From NCBI GenBank assembly GCA_001898225.1, contig MKTJ01000057.1, forward strand, positions 186,077 to 250,076: a DNA stretch of 64,000 nt. Reading direction: 5' to 3'. The notes beneath the pieces were generated by a model. The model was not told the DNA's origin, ran no database searches, and saw only the letters and a program-made list of their open reading frames with translations. The translations under genes and the position numbers were made by a program. Source of the DNA: Chloroflexi bacterium 54-19. Lineage in GTDB: Bacteria > Chloroflexota > Chloroflexia > Chloroheliales > Chloroheliaceae. Below are positions 44,926 to 53,136 of this stretch, piece by piece; the stretch's first letter is position 1, and each line of letters starts with the position of its first letter.

Positions 44926-47397
44926 TCAGGCAGCAGGTTTAAGTAGCAGGTTGTCAGTTTTATACTGGCTTAATTTAGCTTCGGAAAACACGAAGGGGTG
45001 GTACTTGCCACTCAGCCAATCATCAATGTTATCACCATAATGCTGGTTGAAGGGTTGGGCAGACTGCCCGACGCTGTTCACTATCACCGATGCATCGAGA
45101 TTAGCCAAATCTACTACCTGCCGGTACGAAACTCCTGAATCCAATTTGTAAGGTTGCCCATAACTGTAGGCCATCGCCGCTATTGTGGTATCATCGCCTC
45201 CTAGCTCGACCGTCTTTAAATTCAGTATGGCATTAATCGGGAAGGGGGCAGCCCCTCCAACCGGGTTCTGCTCGAAACTCTTGGTGTGAAGTTTGCCCCA
45301 ACTCCACTTGTCCGGGTTATTCCCCAACTGATCGTTCAAATACCCGGCAGCCTGGTCGAGAGATTTCAATAGCAAAGCGTCCTCGCCTCCCGGACCCCAC
45401 CATTCGTTAGCCGGGTCTTTTAGCAAGTTGTAGCTCAGAATTTCATGAAAATTTCGTTCCTGGATGTACGACTGGTAGAGGTCGCCCAGCCGAGCTTTGA
45501 ATAAATTCTCCAGCATATACTGGTAGGTTACTTTGTAGATAGCCGCCGGCACCGAGTCTGCCGTCAGGCGCCCGTCCCAATCTTTCAATCGCTGGATTAG
45601 TCCCTGCAACATTGGGTCGGAACTTGAAAGAGCCCCCAGCTTTGCGGAAAATGTCTTGCCGAAGTTGGAAAAGTAATCGTTCTGGATAGCTATCATATCC
45701 TGCTGGCTGAATTTATCTTTAGCGCTTAACAACTCATTCAATCGCTGAGCCCGCCACCCTGGATTAAACTCCTGGCCGATATAGAACTTGTCGGTTGTGG
45801 GAGCCTGTTGATTATTGGCGGTGAAAAGAAAATTCTGGGCCGGGTTATAAGCGCTTGGTAGGTTATTAAAAGGGATAAACCCGGTCCATTCGTATTCTCC
45901 GGTCCAGCCGGGCACCGGCAGCAGGCCATCACCTTTGGCCCGCACTGGCCACTGCCCGGTAAGCTGATAGCCGATGTTACCTTCAATATCCGCATAAACA
46001 AAGTTCTGGGGAGCAATGGTAAAGCCCTGGAGGGCTTGCCTGAATTCAGCCCAGTTGGTGGCCCGGTCATATTTTAGGACCGCCCCGATTAAGGGTGTGT
46101 TACCCAGCGCCACAAATTTGAGGGCCATCGGAGATTTATCCTTCAGGCTGCTATGTACATCGTTGAGCAAGGGACCGTGCCTGGTTTGCCGGACGGTGAT
46201 GGTTTGGGAGGGTTGATCCTTAACCTTGATAACCTCGGTAATGAGCTGCATATCCTCCCACTTCCCCTGGAATTCATACTGGTTGGGGTTGGCCGGGTTC
46301 ACTTTTTCAATATAGAGGTCTTCAACATCTCCGGTGGCATCTGTAACGCCCCAGGCAATCCGGTCGTTGTGCCCGGCTATTACACCAGGTACCCCCGGAA
46401 AACTTACCCCAGCTACATGAAAATCCGGGGATTGTAAATCTATCTCGTACCAGATGGAGGGATTATTGATACCCAGGTGAACATCATTTGCCAGGAATGG
46501 TTTACCGGTAACGCTTTTGGCCCCGGCCACTACCCAGTTATTGCTGCCGATGCCAGATTGTTCACCACCACCAAATAGGCTGTTGAGGCTGGTTTGTAAT
46601 TGTTGGAGGACCGGAGCATCTGCAAAATTATTGTAAGAGACCCCTGTGGGGACAACAAAGGGTGTATTTTCCAACGTGCTGAGCGGCATTAAAAAGTGGG
46701 CCTGGTCGGTACCGAATTTATCTACCAGGTTAGCCCGCAAAATTTCATAACTCAGGTTGATTGCCTGGTTATAAGCCATTACTTTACCCCAGGAAATCGT
46801 GTCCACACTACTCCAGGGTTCCGGCTTGTAGCCCAAAAGGGTGAATTCCAGGGGCAAATTATCCTTATGGGTATCAATAAAGGCGTTCACTCCCCTGGCA
46901 TAACTATCAAGGATGGTGGCGTCGTCAGGGCTTAACGAATTGACCTCGGTCAGGGCCGCCTGGCGCAATCCGAGCGTTCTCAGGAACCGGTCCTGGTCAA
47001 TAGCCCCACTACCCAGGACTTCCGAGAGGCGGCCTGCCCCGATCCGGCGGTAGAAATCCATCTGCCACAGACGGTCCTGGGCGGTTACATAACCCTGGGC
47101 CAGGTATAAATCCGAGGTATTGCTGGCTTTGATATGGGCTACTCCCCATTCATCTCGCCTGACCTCCACCTGGTTTGCCAGGCCCGGTATCGTGACCGAG
47201 CCGGAAGTCTGGGGCAGCGGTCGCAAGACCAGCCAGAAAAAGATGGATGTAGCGGCCAGGAATATCAATAAAACTAAAATCCCGGTCGTAATCAAACTAA
47301 CCTTCAGCCAGGGAAAGTGTTTCCTTTGTGGGTGATTTTGTAGACTGGATTTCTTTGTTATGGCTGGAGAAGAAGTCTTAGTGGATAAATCGGCCAT
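44926..47397 (-). CDS. Membrane-anchored penicillin acylase-family protein
   Basis: An 823-residue Ntn-hydrolase precursor. An N-terminal helix (~35-58) anchors it, then an alpha part starts at GLANQVEVRRDEWGVAHI. The spacer ends before the nucleophile Ser in GIGSNNWVVAG (~282), which becomes the first residue of the beta chain after self-cleavage; the FLANDVHLG and HNDRIAWGVTD segments are typical of the family. Family members cleave amides, including penicillins, cyclic lipopeptides and acyl-homoserine lactones. The true substrate cannot be read. The ATG has a perfect GGAGG site. It is flanked by terminators on both sides, so it is probably a single-gene transcript. Confidence 0.92.
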   Translation of the reverse strand: MADLSTKTSSPAITKKSSLQNHPQRKHFPWLKVSLITTGILVLLIFLAATSIFFWLVLRPLPQTSGSVTIPGLANQVEVRRDEWGVAHIKASNTSDLYLAQGYVTAQDRLWQMDFYRRIGAGRLSEVLGSGAIDQDRFLRTLGLRQAALTEVNSLSPDDATILDSYARGVNAFIDTHKDNLPLEFTLLGYKPEPWSSVDTISWGKVMAYNQAINLSYEILRANLVDKFGTDQAHFLMPLSTLENTPFVVPTGVSYNNFADAPVLQQLQTSLNSLFGGGEQSGIGSNNWVVAGAKSVTGKPFLANDVHLGINNPSIWYEIDLQSPDFHVAGVSFPGVPGVIAGHNDRIAWGVTDATGDVEDLYIEKVNPANPNQYEFQGKWEDMQLITEVIKVKDQPSQTITVRQTRHGPLLNDVHSSLKDKSPMALKFVALGNTPLIGAVLKYDRATNWAEFRQALQGFTIAPQNFVYADIEGNIGYQLTGQWPVRAKGDGLLPVPGWTGEYEWTGFIPFNNLPSAYNPAQNFLFTANNQQAPTTDKFYIGQEFNPGWRAQRLNELLSAKDKFSQQDMIAIQNDYFSNFGKTFSAKLGALSSSDPMLQGLIQRLKDWDGRLTADSVPAAIYKVTYQYMLENLFKARLGDLYQSYIQERNFHEILSYNLLKDPANEWWGPGGEDALLLKSLDQAAGYLNDQLGNNPDKWSWGKLHTKSFEQNPVGGAAPFPINAILNLKTVELGGDDTTIAAMAYSYGQPYKLDSGVSYRQVVDLANLDASVIVNSVGQSAQPFNQHYGDNIDDWLSGKYHPFVFSEAKLSQYKTDNLLLKPAA

Positions 47398-47856
47398 GGA
47401 AATACCTCCTTGCTCTCCTCATTTGGTTAATGAATATGGAATAGGAAACCCTTAGAAATAAAAGAGGCCACGGATAGGAGATAGCTATTTTTCCACTTTA
47501 AGTTTAAGATACTGCAATTTAGAAACGGGTATAAAAGGCAATAATAGCGTGAAAATTAGGGTCACCAGGTCGGGGGTTACTTTTGATTTCAGACAATACA
47601 AACAAAATAGGAAAATCCTTAAAATTTGGCTAACTACCTTTCGTGATTTGTATACTTGACGAAACTCGTCTTCGCATACTCGACAAAAGTGGTGCAACAT
47701 CAGGTTTAACTTAACCATCCAATAGCACTAAACTAAAAGGGACCATTTGAATTCTGGTCCCTTTTAGTTACAACCAATTTAATCCAACCCTCGATATAAA
47801 TCGAACCAAACTTCAAACCTGAGCGGAGGAAAAACATGACCTGCCACCTCAAAAGT
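47398..47856. other. Intergenic region with a terminator
   Basis: 459 bases between the acylase and ClC genes. The terminator at 47731-47769 is the only structure seen. A 77-codon open frame on the minus strand is Leu/Phe/Lys-rich and lacks a ribosome site; not called. Confidence 0.45.
47731..47769 (-). terminator. Terminator of the ClC gene
   Basis: AACTAAAAGGGACCA and TGGTCCCTTTTAGTT form a perfect 15-bp stem with a 9-base loop. Its arm already contains the T-rich stretch CCCTTTTAGTT. It lies 88 bases after the stop of the minus-strand ClC gene and can also block transcripts from the other direction. Confidence 0.8.
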
Positions 47857-49785
47857 TTAAACCTCGGTGGTCACCTCCGGTTGTTCCGCCGGGCGCCTGT
47901 GAAATAAAAAGTGTAATTGCAACAGGCGTTTGCGGTGGCGTTCCTCCTCAAGGTTACGGGTCCGGGCTTTCAGCAAATCGGTCAAAGAAATCATGCCCAC
48001 CAGTTTATTTGAGTTTTTGTTATCAACGACCGGCAAACGGGTTAAGTTGGCCTCGGCCATCCGGTAAACCACCCCTTTGAGCGGTTCGTCGGCATAAGCT
48101 ACCACCGGTTCACGTTTTACCAGTCCTACCATTCCTAAATTATAGGGTACGGTCATATCTTCCGAGTGAGAAAGCAACTTCAAAAGGTCTTTACGGGCGA
48201 CTACTCCCACCAGTTTCTGGTAGGCGTTTACTACCGGGTAAAGATGCTGGCCTGCCGAATGTTGGGGTAAATCGGGGTTCTTTTCAGGATGACCTTGCCA
48301 GTTGACGGATTTGCCAATTTCTTTAAGGGTGGTCTGGTCGGGCAGAACCGCGATGTTGGTCCGCATTACTTCTCGCACAAAAAAGATTTCCAGCGGGTCG
48401 GTACTGTATTCCCGGCTCAGGTGAAACCCGCGCCGGCTGACTTTTTCCGTTAAAATAGAGCGCCGCATAAAGAGGACGGTAAAACCGTGCGCAACCACGG
48501 TGGCAATCAGGAGCGGCAACATGGCATTTAAGTCGTGGGTAAGCTCCAGGACAAAGACAATCCCGGTCAGGGGTGAGCGCATTGTGCCGCCCAGCACCGC
48601 TCCCATACTGATTAAAGCCCAGAAACCGGCCCCTTCATTGGGTAGGAAACCGGCTTCAAGGCTACCCAGCGCGCTGCCAATCATCAGCAGGGGAGCTAAA
48701 ACCCCGCCCGATGTGCCGGACCCCAGCGATACGGCCCAGATTGTCGATTTAACGAGCAGCACCCCAAAAATTATTTCGGTGGTGGCTTTTCCAGCTAAAA
48801 TGGTGCCTATGGTATCGTAACCGACCCCCAGGGCGCGAGGGAAAATTAGGCCGCCAACCCCAATAACCAGGCCGCCAAAAGCCGGCCACCACATCCAGTT
48901 AAGCGGTAAATGGCTAAAAGCATCCTCGCTGGCATAAACAAGGGTGGTCAAAATTAAAGAAAGAAGCCCGGCCAGGATTCCGACCAGCAGACAGCTTGCC
49001 AGGGCGACCGGGCCGATAAAATCAGGGTGAGAGGGCACCGGGAAAAGAGGCCCTGACCCCAGGAGATAGTGCCTGACAGTGGCGGCCATAGCACTGGCAA
49101 CGGCTACCGGGACCAGGCTCCGGGGTTTCCATTCAAATAGCAACAGTTCTACCGCCAACAAAACTGCGGCTACCGGGGCGGCAAAGGTGGCTGACATCCC
49201 GGCAGCGGCCCCGGCTACAAGTAAAGTTTTTCTCTCCGAGTTGGTGAGGTGAAAGAACTGGGCGAAAATTGAACCAGCCGCTCCACCGGTCATAATAATG
49301 GGGCCTTCCGCCCCGAATGGCCCCCCGGACCCGATTGAGATTGCCGCTGAAACCGGTTTTAGTAAAGCTACCTTTGGCTCTATCCGGCTCCCATTTATCA
49401 AAATCGCTTCAATAGCCTCTGGAATGCCGTGACCCCGGATACGCTCCGAACCGTAGCGGGCGATTACACCGATTATCAAGGCCCCTATAACCGGTATAAA
49501 GATTTCGAACACCCCTAAATTATTGGCTGCCGGTGAAACGGAGTCTAAACTAAATTTACCAAAGAAAAAAAGATTGGTAAAAAAGCTGATCATGTTAAGT
49601 AAGACAACGGCTAAAAAGGCACTTAACACGCCCAGCCCCAGGGCAATTAATGATATTACCAGCAGCCGAGGGCCGGTCGTAAAATCGCCCAGTTTTCCGA
49701 GGGCAGGATGGTTATCTAAACTTACTAATTTTTTAAGGATGGCAATAGGGCTGAGTCTGGAGAGGGGTAAAAACGCTCTTTTCAC
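47857..49785 (-). CDS. ClC chloride channel/transporter with CBS domains
   Basis: A 642-residue ClC protein. About ten membrane helices (~35-445) with the anion-filter motifs GSGGPFGAEGP (~155) and GSGTSGGVLAP (~365). The C-terminal ~180 residues carry two CBS domains (REVMRTNIAVLPDQTT... and MVGLVKREPVVAYADEPLKG...). In the second filter motif the Glu of GxFGxEGP is kept, which is the gating Glu of H+-coupled exchangers. The GTG start follows CGGAG at 8 bases; no other start is better placed. The CBS pair probably senses ATP or adenosine nucleotides. Function in chloride or acid tolerance is inferred. Confidence 0.9.
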   Translation of the reverse strand: MKRAFLPLSRLSPIAILKKLVSLDNHPALGKLGDFTTGPRLLVISLIALGLGVLSAFLAVVLLNMISFFTNLFFFGKFSLDSVSPAANNLGVFEIFIPVIGALIIGVIARYGSERIRGHGIPEAIEAILINGSRIEPKVALLKPVSAAISIGSGGPFGAEGPIIMTGGAAGSIFAQFFHLTNSERKTLLVAGAAAGMSATFAAPVAAVLLAVELLLFEWKPRSLVPVAVASAMAATVRHYLLGSGPLFPVPSHPDFIGPVALASCLLVGILAGLLSLILTTLVYASEDAFSHLPLNWMWWPAFGGLVIGVGGLIFPRALGVGYDTIGTILAGKATTEIIFGVLLVKSTIWAVSLGSGTSGGVLAPLLMIGSALGSLEAGFLPNEGAGFWALISMGAVLGGTMRSPLTGIVFVLELTHDLNAMLPLLIATVVAHGFTVLFMRRSILTEKVSRRGFHLSREYSTDPLEIFFVREVMRTNIAVLPDQTTLKEIGKSVNWQGHPEKNPDLPQHSAGQHLYPVVNAYQKLVGVVARKDLLKLLSHSEDMTVPYNLGMVGLVKREPVVAYADEPLKGVVYRMAEANLTRLPVVDNKNSNKLVGMISLTDLLKARTRNLEEERHRKRLLQLHFLFHRRPAEQPEVTTEV

Positions 49786-50176
49786 AAATTTACTCCGATT
49801 TCTCTTGTTTTTCTTCTATTCTTTGGATTTTGTGACACCACTTGCTCCTTCAAATCGTTCCTTTAATCCTGGTAAAGATTAGTCAAATTGAGGGAGGTTG
49901 GGAATAACTAAGGTGGCTTATTCTGGGATTAATTATTGGTAATTCTATTGGATTAGTTTGAGGGAAACCGGGCAAGTTGAGGCAGGGGGCCCAGGTTTAT
50001 AAGGTTGTTAAGACTTAGGCCCATAGAAAGTTTTCTAATTCAAAATGTGTTTGTATAATAATTCTAAAGGACACCAGGGTTCTATACTTTTAAAAGCTTT
50101 CGTCCCGGTTAGAATTGTGTGAAAGTCTTCGAAAGAAAGCTAAACCCACCCCAATAGAAGGAGTTCATTTATCGCT
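49786..50176. other. Divergent intergenic region
   Basis: 391 bases between the ClC gene (minus) and the sensor kinase gene (plus). A TATAAT at 50054-50059 is a possible -10 for the kinase, but the corresponding -35 is poor. No gene seen. Confidence 0.4.
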
Positions 50177-51418
50177 ATGGAATTCGCCAGGCCCCTGGAT
50201 GATGATAACGGTGTACCGGCTTTACATGGACAAAGTGCCAGGGAAATAAAAGCCTACCCGGATTGGAAATCATTTTTTGGCTTGACCGCCGCCCTGGCGA
50301 GGACTCTTAAAGCCCAGGAAGTGGTGGAGGTAATTATTAACCAGGGATTGGAAGCCCTGGATGCCCAGGCTGGCCTGGTCGTCCGGTTTATCGCGGAAAG
50401 TGAAAAGCTAGAAATTATAGGCTCGCTCGGTTACGCTAAAGAACTGGTCAGGGATTGGAACCATTTGTCGTTACAGACCAAAATCCCCCTGACCGAAGCT
50501 ATCCAGACCGGCCAACCAATCTGGTTGGAAGACCTGGAAAACAGCCCAACCGCCGCAAAATACCCCCAGATGATTGCTAACCGGACAATTGACCACACCG
50601 CCGCTGCCGCCTGTGTGCCCCTTATAATCGATCAGAAGATAATCGGGGGGCTGGCCCTTAGCTTTAGTTCTCCCCGGACTTTCTCACCCCTGGCAAAAGA
50701 ATTTATTGTGAGTCTCTGCTACCAATGCGCTACTGCCCTGGACCGGGCCTATTCCCAGGAGGAGCGCGAACGGCTGGCCGGGATAGAGGAACGGAACCTG
50801 CTGGCAAGCGACCTGCACGATGGTTTAGCCCAGACTATTAACCTTTTCGGCCTAAAAATTCAGATGGCCCGGCAGCATTACATAAAAGGGAACTTTGAGG
50901 CGCTCAACACTGAACTGGAACAACTCGAAAAAATTGCCCAGTCGGCCCGCCAGGATGTCCGGGAAGTGCTCTACGGGCTGCGCCACCACGAGGAAAACCT
51001 GACCCTGCCCCAGTTGTTAGCCGACCTGGTCCACCGCTACGCCGAACAGGGTAACAGTAATATCAGGCTGGTGGTAAAGGATGCGGTCACATGGCCCAAC
51101 CTTGACATAATGGTCCAAACGCAACTTTTGCGGATTGTGCAGGAGGCGCTTTCAAACCTTCAGAAATATTCCCAGGCCAGCGAGGCGCAAGTTGAAGTGG
51201 AATACTCTGAGCAAACCAGGCAATTCAAACTTAAAATATGGGATAACGGGGTTGGTTTTGACCTGGCGGCGGTTAGCAAACCGGCTAAAACGGAAGTGCA
51301 TCTTGGCCTGAATATTATGCAAGAACGGGCGGCCCGAATAGGCGCTAACTTGCGAATTGAGCCTGAACCGGGTAAAGGTACGGTGATTTTCTTAGTTTAC
51401 CCCTCTAGCGGCAACTAA
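50177..51418 (+). CDS. Cytoplasmic GAF-domain sensor histidine kinase (NarL-type)
   Basis: A 413-residue kinase without membrane helices. GAF domain at about 40-200 (EVVEVIINQGLEALDAQAGLVV...), then a HisKA_3 dimerisation domain with LASDLHDGLAQTINLFGLKI (His about 214), and HATPase_c (~310-413; IVQEALSNLQKYSQAS, WDNGVGFD, GLNIMQERAARIGA). This is the type that pairs with NarL/LuxR regulators. It senses a small ligand or redox state by the GAF domain; the Cys in TAAAACVPL and in SLCYQCATA could be relevant. Its last 14 bases overlap the 3' end of the opposite-strand regulator gene. Confidence 0.92.
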   Translation: MEFARPLDDDNGVPALHGQSAREIKAYPDWKSFFGLTAALARTLKAQEVVEVIINQGLEALDAQAGLVVRFIAESEKLEIIGSLGYAKELVRDWNHLSLQTKIPLTEAIQTGQPIWLEDLENSPTAAKYPQMIANRTIDHTAAAACVPLIIDQKIIGGLALSFSSPRTFSPLAKEFIVSLCYQCATALDRAYSQEERERLAGIEERNLLASDLHDGLAQTINLFGLKIQMARQHYIKGNFEALNTELEQLEKIAQSARQDVREVLYGLRHHEENLTLPQLLADLVHRYAEQGNSNIRLVVKDAVTWPNLDIMVQTQLLRIVQEALSNLQKYSQASEAQVEVEYSEQTRQFKLKIWDNGVGFDLAAVSKPAKTEVHLGLNIMQERAARIGANLRIEPEPGKGTVIFLVYPSSGN

Positions 51419-52130
51419 AATCAGCCGGAAATCCCTGGACCGGGCCGACCAACCCTTCCTTGATTGCCAGGGCCGCCGCCTGCTGGCGGTTGCGGACGTG
51501 CAATTTATCCAGGACGTTTCGCACGTGAACTTTGGCTGTATTTTCGGCAATTACCAGCCTTTGGGCGATTTCCCGGTTAGTCGCCCCGGCTGCAATCAAA
51601 TTCAAGACCTCGCGTTCCCGTTCGCTTAGGCCAAGGGTTTCAGGGGCTTCGCTCCCGGTACTATCGGTTGGGTCGAACCGCTGGTTGAACTCTTTGAGTA
51701 ACTTTACCGCCATAGATGGGAAGATTACGGCCTCGCCCCGCTTTACTGTCAGGATACCTTTAACCAGTTCGTCCAACGTGACATCTTTTAAGAGGTAGCC
51801 GGTCGCTCCCGCCTTGATAGCCGTATAGAGGTCTTTATCGTCTTCGGACAGAGTGAGGACAATAATATTAATTTGGGGCAGTTCCTTCTTTATAAGGACG
51901 GTCGCCTGCACCCCATCGCAGACCGGCATTTCAATATCCATCAGGATAACCTCAGGCAGCACCCGGCGGGCTTGCTCAAGGGCTTCGAAGCCATTGGCAG
52001 CCTGCCCGACCACCTGCACTTCAGATCGGCTCTCCAACAGGTTTACCAGGCCCTGGCGAAAAAGTTCTTTGTCGTCTACCACTAAGACCCTGGTAGAGGT
52101 TTTCTCCGAAGACTTTGAAATTTGTACCAT
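51405..52130 (-). CDS. NarL/LuxR-type response regulator
   Basis: A 241-residue regulator. Receiver domain (~10-130) with VVDDKELFR, phosphoacceptor Asp in VILMDIEMPVCDG (~60) and Lys in GYLLKDVTLDEL. C-terminal LuxR HTH (~165-230; LSEREREVLNLIAAGATNREIAQRLVIAENTAKVHVRNVLDKL). It is convergent with the GAF kinase gene, and the two 3' ends share 14 bases. Usual partners of this type are cotranscribed, so this arrangement is unusual. ATG with GAGG upstream. The kinase is its likely partner because no other NarL-type kinase lies nearby. Confidence 0.92.
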   Translation of the reverse strand: MVQISKSSEKTSTRVLVVDDKELFRQGLVNLLESRSEVQVVGQAANGFEALEQARRVLPEVILMDIEMPVCDGVQATVLIKKELPQINIIVLTLSEDDKDLYTAIKAGATGYLLKDVTLDELVKGILTVKRGEAVIFPSMAVKLLKEFNQRFDPTDSTGSEAPETLGLSEREREVLNLIAAGATNREIAQRLVIAENTAKVHVRNVLDKLHVRNRQQAAALAIKEGLVGPVQGFPADFSCR

Positions 52131-52723
52131 CTAAAACCTCTTTATAATTGAGACTATCCCAGGTTAGCGGGCGTGTTTTAAAACCGCTGAGTATGGTTTA
52201 ACCTGACTTACACTCTCTTTCTTCCAACCCGGCTAAGTTTCCTCATCCATAATAAGGCTTAGCCGGTTTTACTTCAATAATCCAATTTAGTTATTTTAAA
52301 GTTATCACTCTCCACTCAGACCTTTTTATTCTCATGACAAAGGTCTTAAATAAAGGTTATGGACCGGCAAAGGGGAAATTACTAAATAACCCTTTCTTTT
52401 ATAAAGAATACTCCAATTTGATTATTCCAAAAATTACCTTTTTAGCCTACGCTTTTAGGGTAAGAAACTTTTGCCTTAACCTGGCTGTTTGGCCCGCCAG
52501 ATCCTATCCCAGAAACCTTTTACCTTTCTTTCTTCAACAATTCCGCTCAATCTCCTGAATTCCCGTCTATTTCCAGCTCCTTCACCCTCTCCAGAATTAC
52601 TTAATTGTTATTCTGGAGAGGGACCATTACCGCCTGTCTGGGCCTGGCAGTCTATATAACTTGAGAGATTCCGCGAGAGGGAATTGGGCTGACCGAAAGT
52701 TAAATTATAAAAAGGAAACAACA
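52131..52723. other. Intergenic region upstream of the oxidoreductase operon
   Basis: 593 bases. Contains the inverted repeat at 52585-52622 and, after it, CTATATAACTTGAG, a possible -10 region for the small HTH gene. A 74-codon open frame at 52334-52558 has no ribosome site or domain and was not called. Confidence 0.45.
52585..52622. repeat. Inverted repeat upstream of the HTH gene
   Basis: CCCTCTCCAGAAT and its exact complement ATTCTGGAGAGGG (13 bp) with a 12-base loop. No T run follows on either strand, so a simple terminator is less likely. It may be an operator or an RNA element for the operon starting at 52724. Confidence 0.6.
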
Positions 52724-52972
52724 ATGAAAGAAGTAAATAAACCGGTTGAAAAAAGCACCAATATCCAGCAGGCCATCCACCGGCTGGAAGGGTTGGAAAA
52801 TAAAGACTCTTTTTCAGTTGAAGAAGCGGCCAACCTGACCCTGAGAAGCCCTATTGCCATCCGCCAGGCTGTCCGGCGCGGCGAACTTAAAGGGGTGATT
52901 GTAGACCACCATGTAATCTGTATCCCTCGTCAGTCCCTGCTCCAATGGCTGCAAACCCGGCCCAAGAACTAG
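52724..52972 (+). CDS. Small helix-turn-helix protein (excisionase/MerR-like)
   Basis: An 82-residue protein. Residues ~25-80 match a helix-turn-helix domain of the excisionase/MerR type: SFSVEEAANLTLRSPIAIRQ followed by RRGELKGVIVDHHVICIPR and SLLQWLQ. An in-frame start at 52661 is further away and has no ribosome site; ATG at 52724 has AAAGGAAAC. It precedes the pyruvate oxidase-like gene by 164 bases in the same direction and probably regulates the following operon, but it could also be a stand-alone regulator. The remainder of the N terminus is charged and likely flexible. Confidence 0.75.
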   Translation: MKEVNKPVEKSTNIQQAIHRLEGLENKDSFSVEEAANLTLRSPIAIRQAVRRGELKGVIVDHHVICIPRQSLLQWLQTRPKN

Positions 52973-53136
52973 CCCGCCAGGAAATGTTGGGGCAACCGTT
53001 GGGTTAAAGATTGGGGCTAAAAACAAAGAAGTTTGGGAGCGGGGCCAACCCATGAGGACTAAAAGGAGCTTTTAGAGCAAACATAGTACGCGGAACGAAA
53101 CGAAAAGAAAAAGGAAGCTGAAAGGGAAATTAATAT

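Noticed and set aside
47485..47718. 77-codon open frame on the minus strand next to the acylase gene
   Set aside because: Lys/Leu/Phe-rich, typical of AT-rich noncoding DNA, no start signals.
52334..52558. 74-codon open frame in the region before the HTH gene
   Set aside because: No ribosome site and no similarity that I can recognise.
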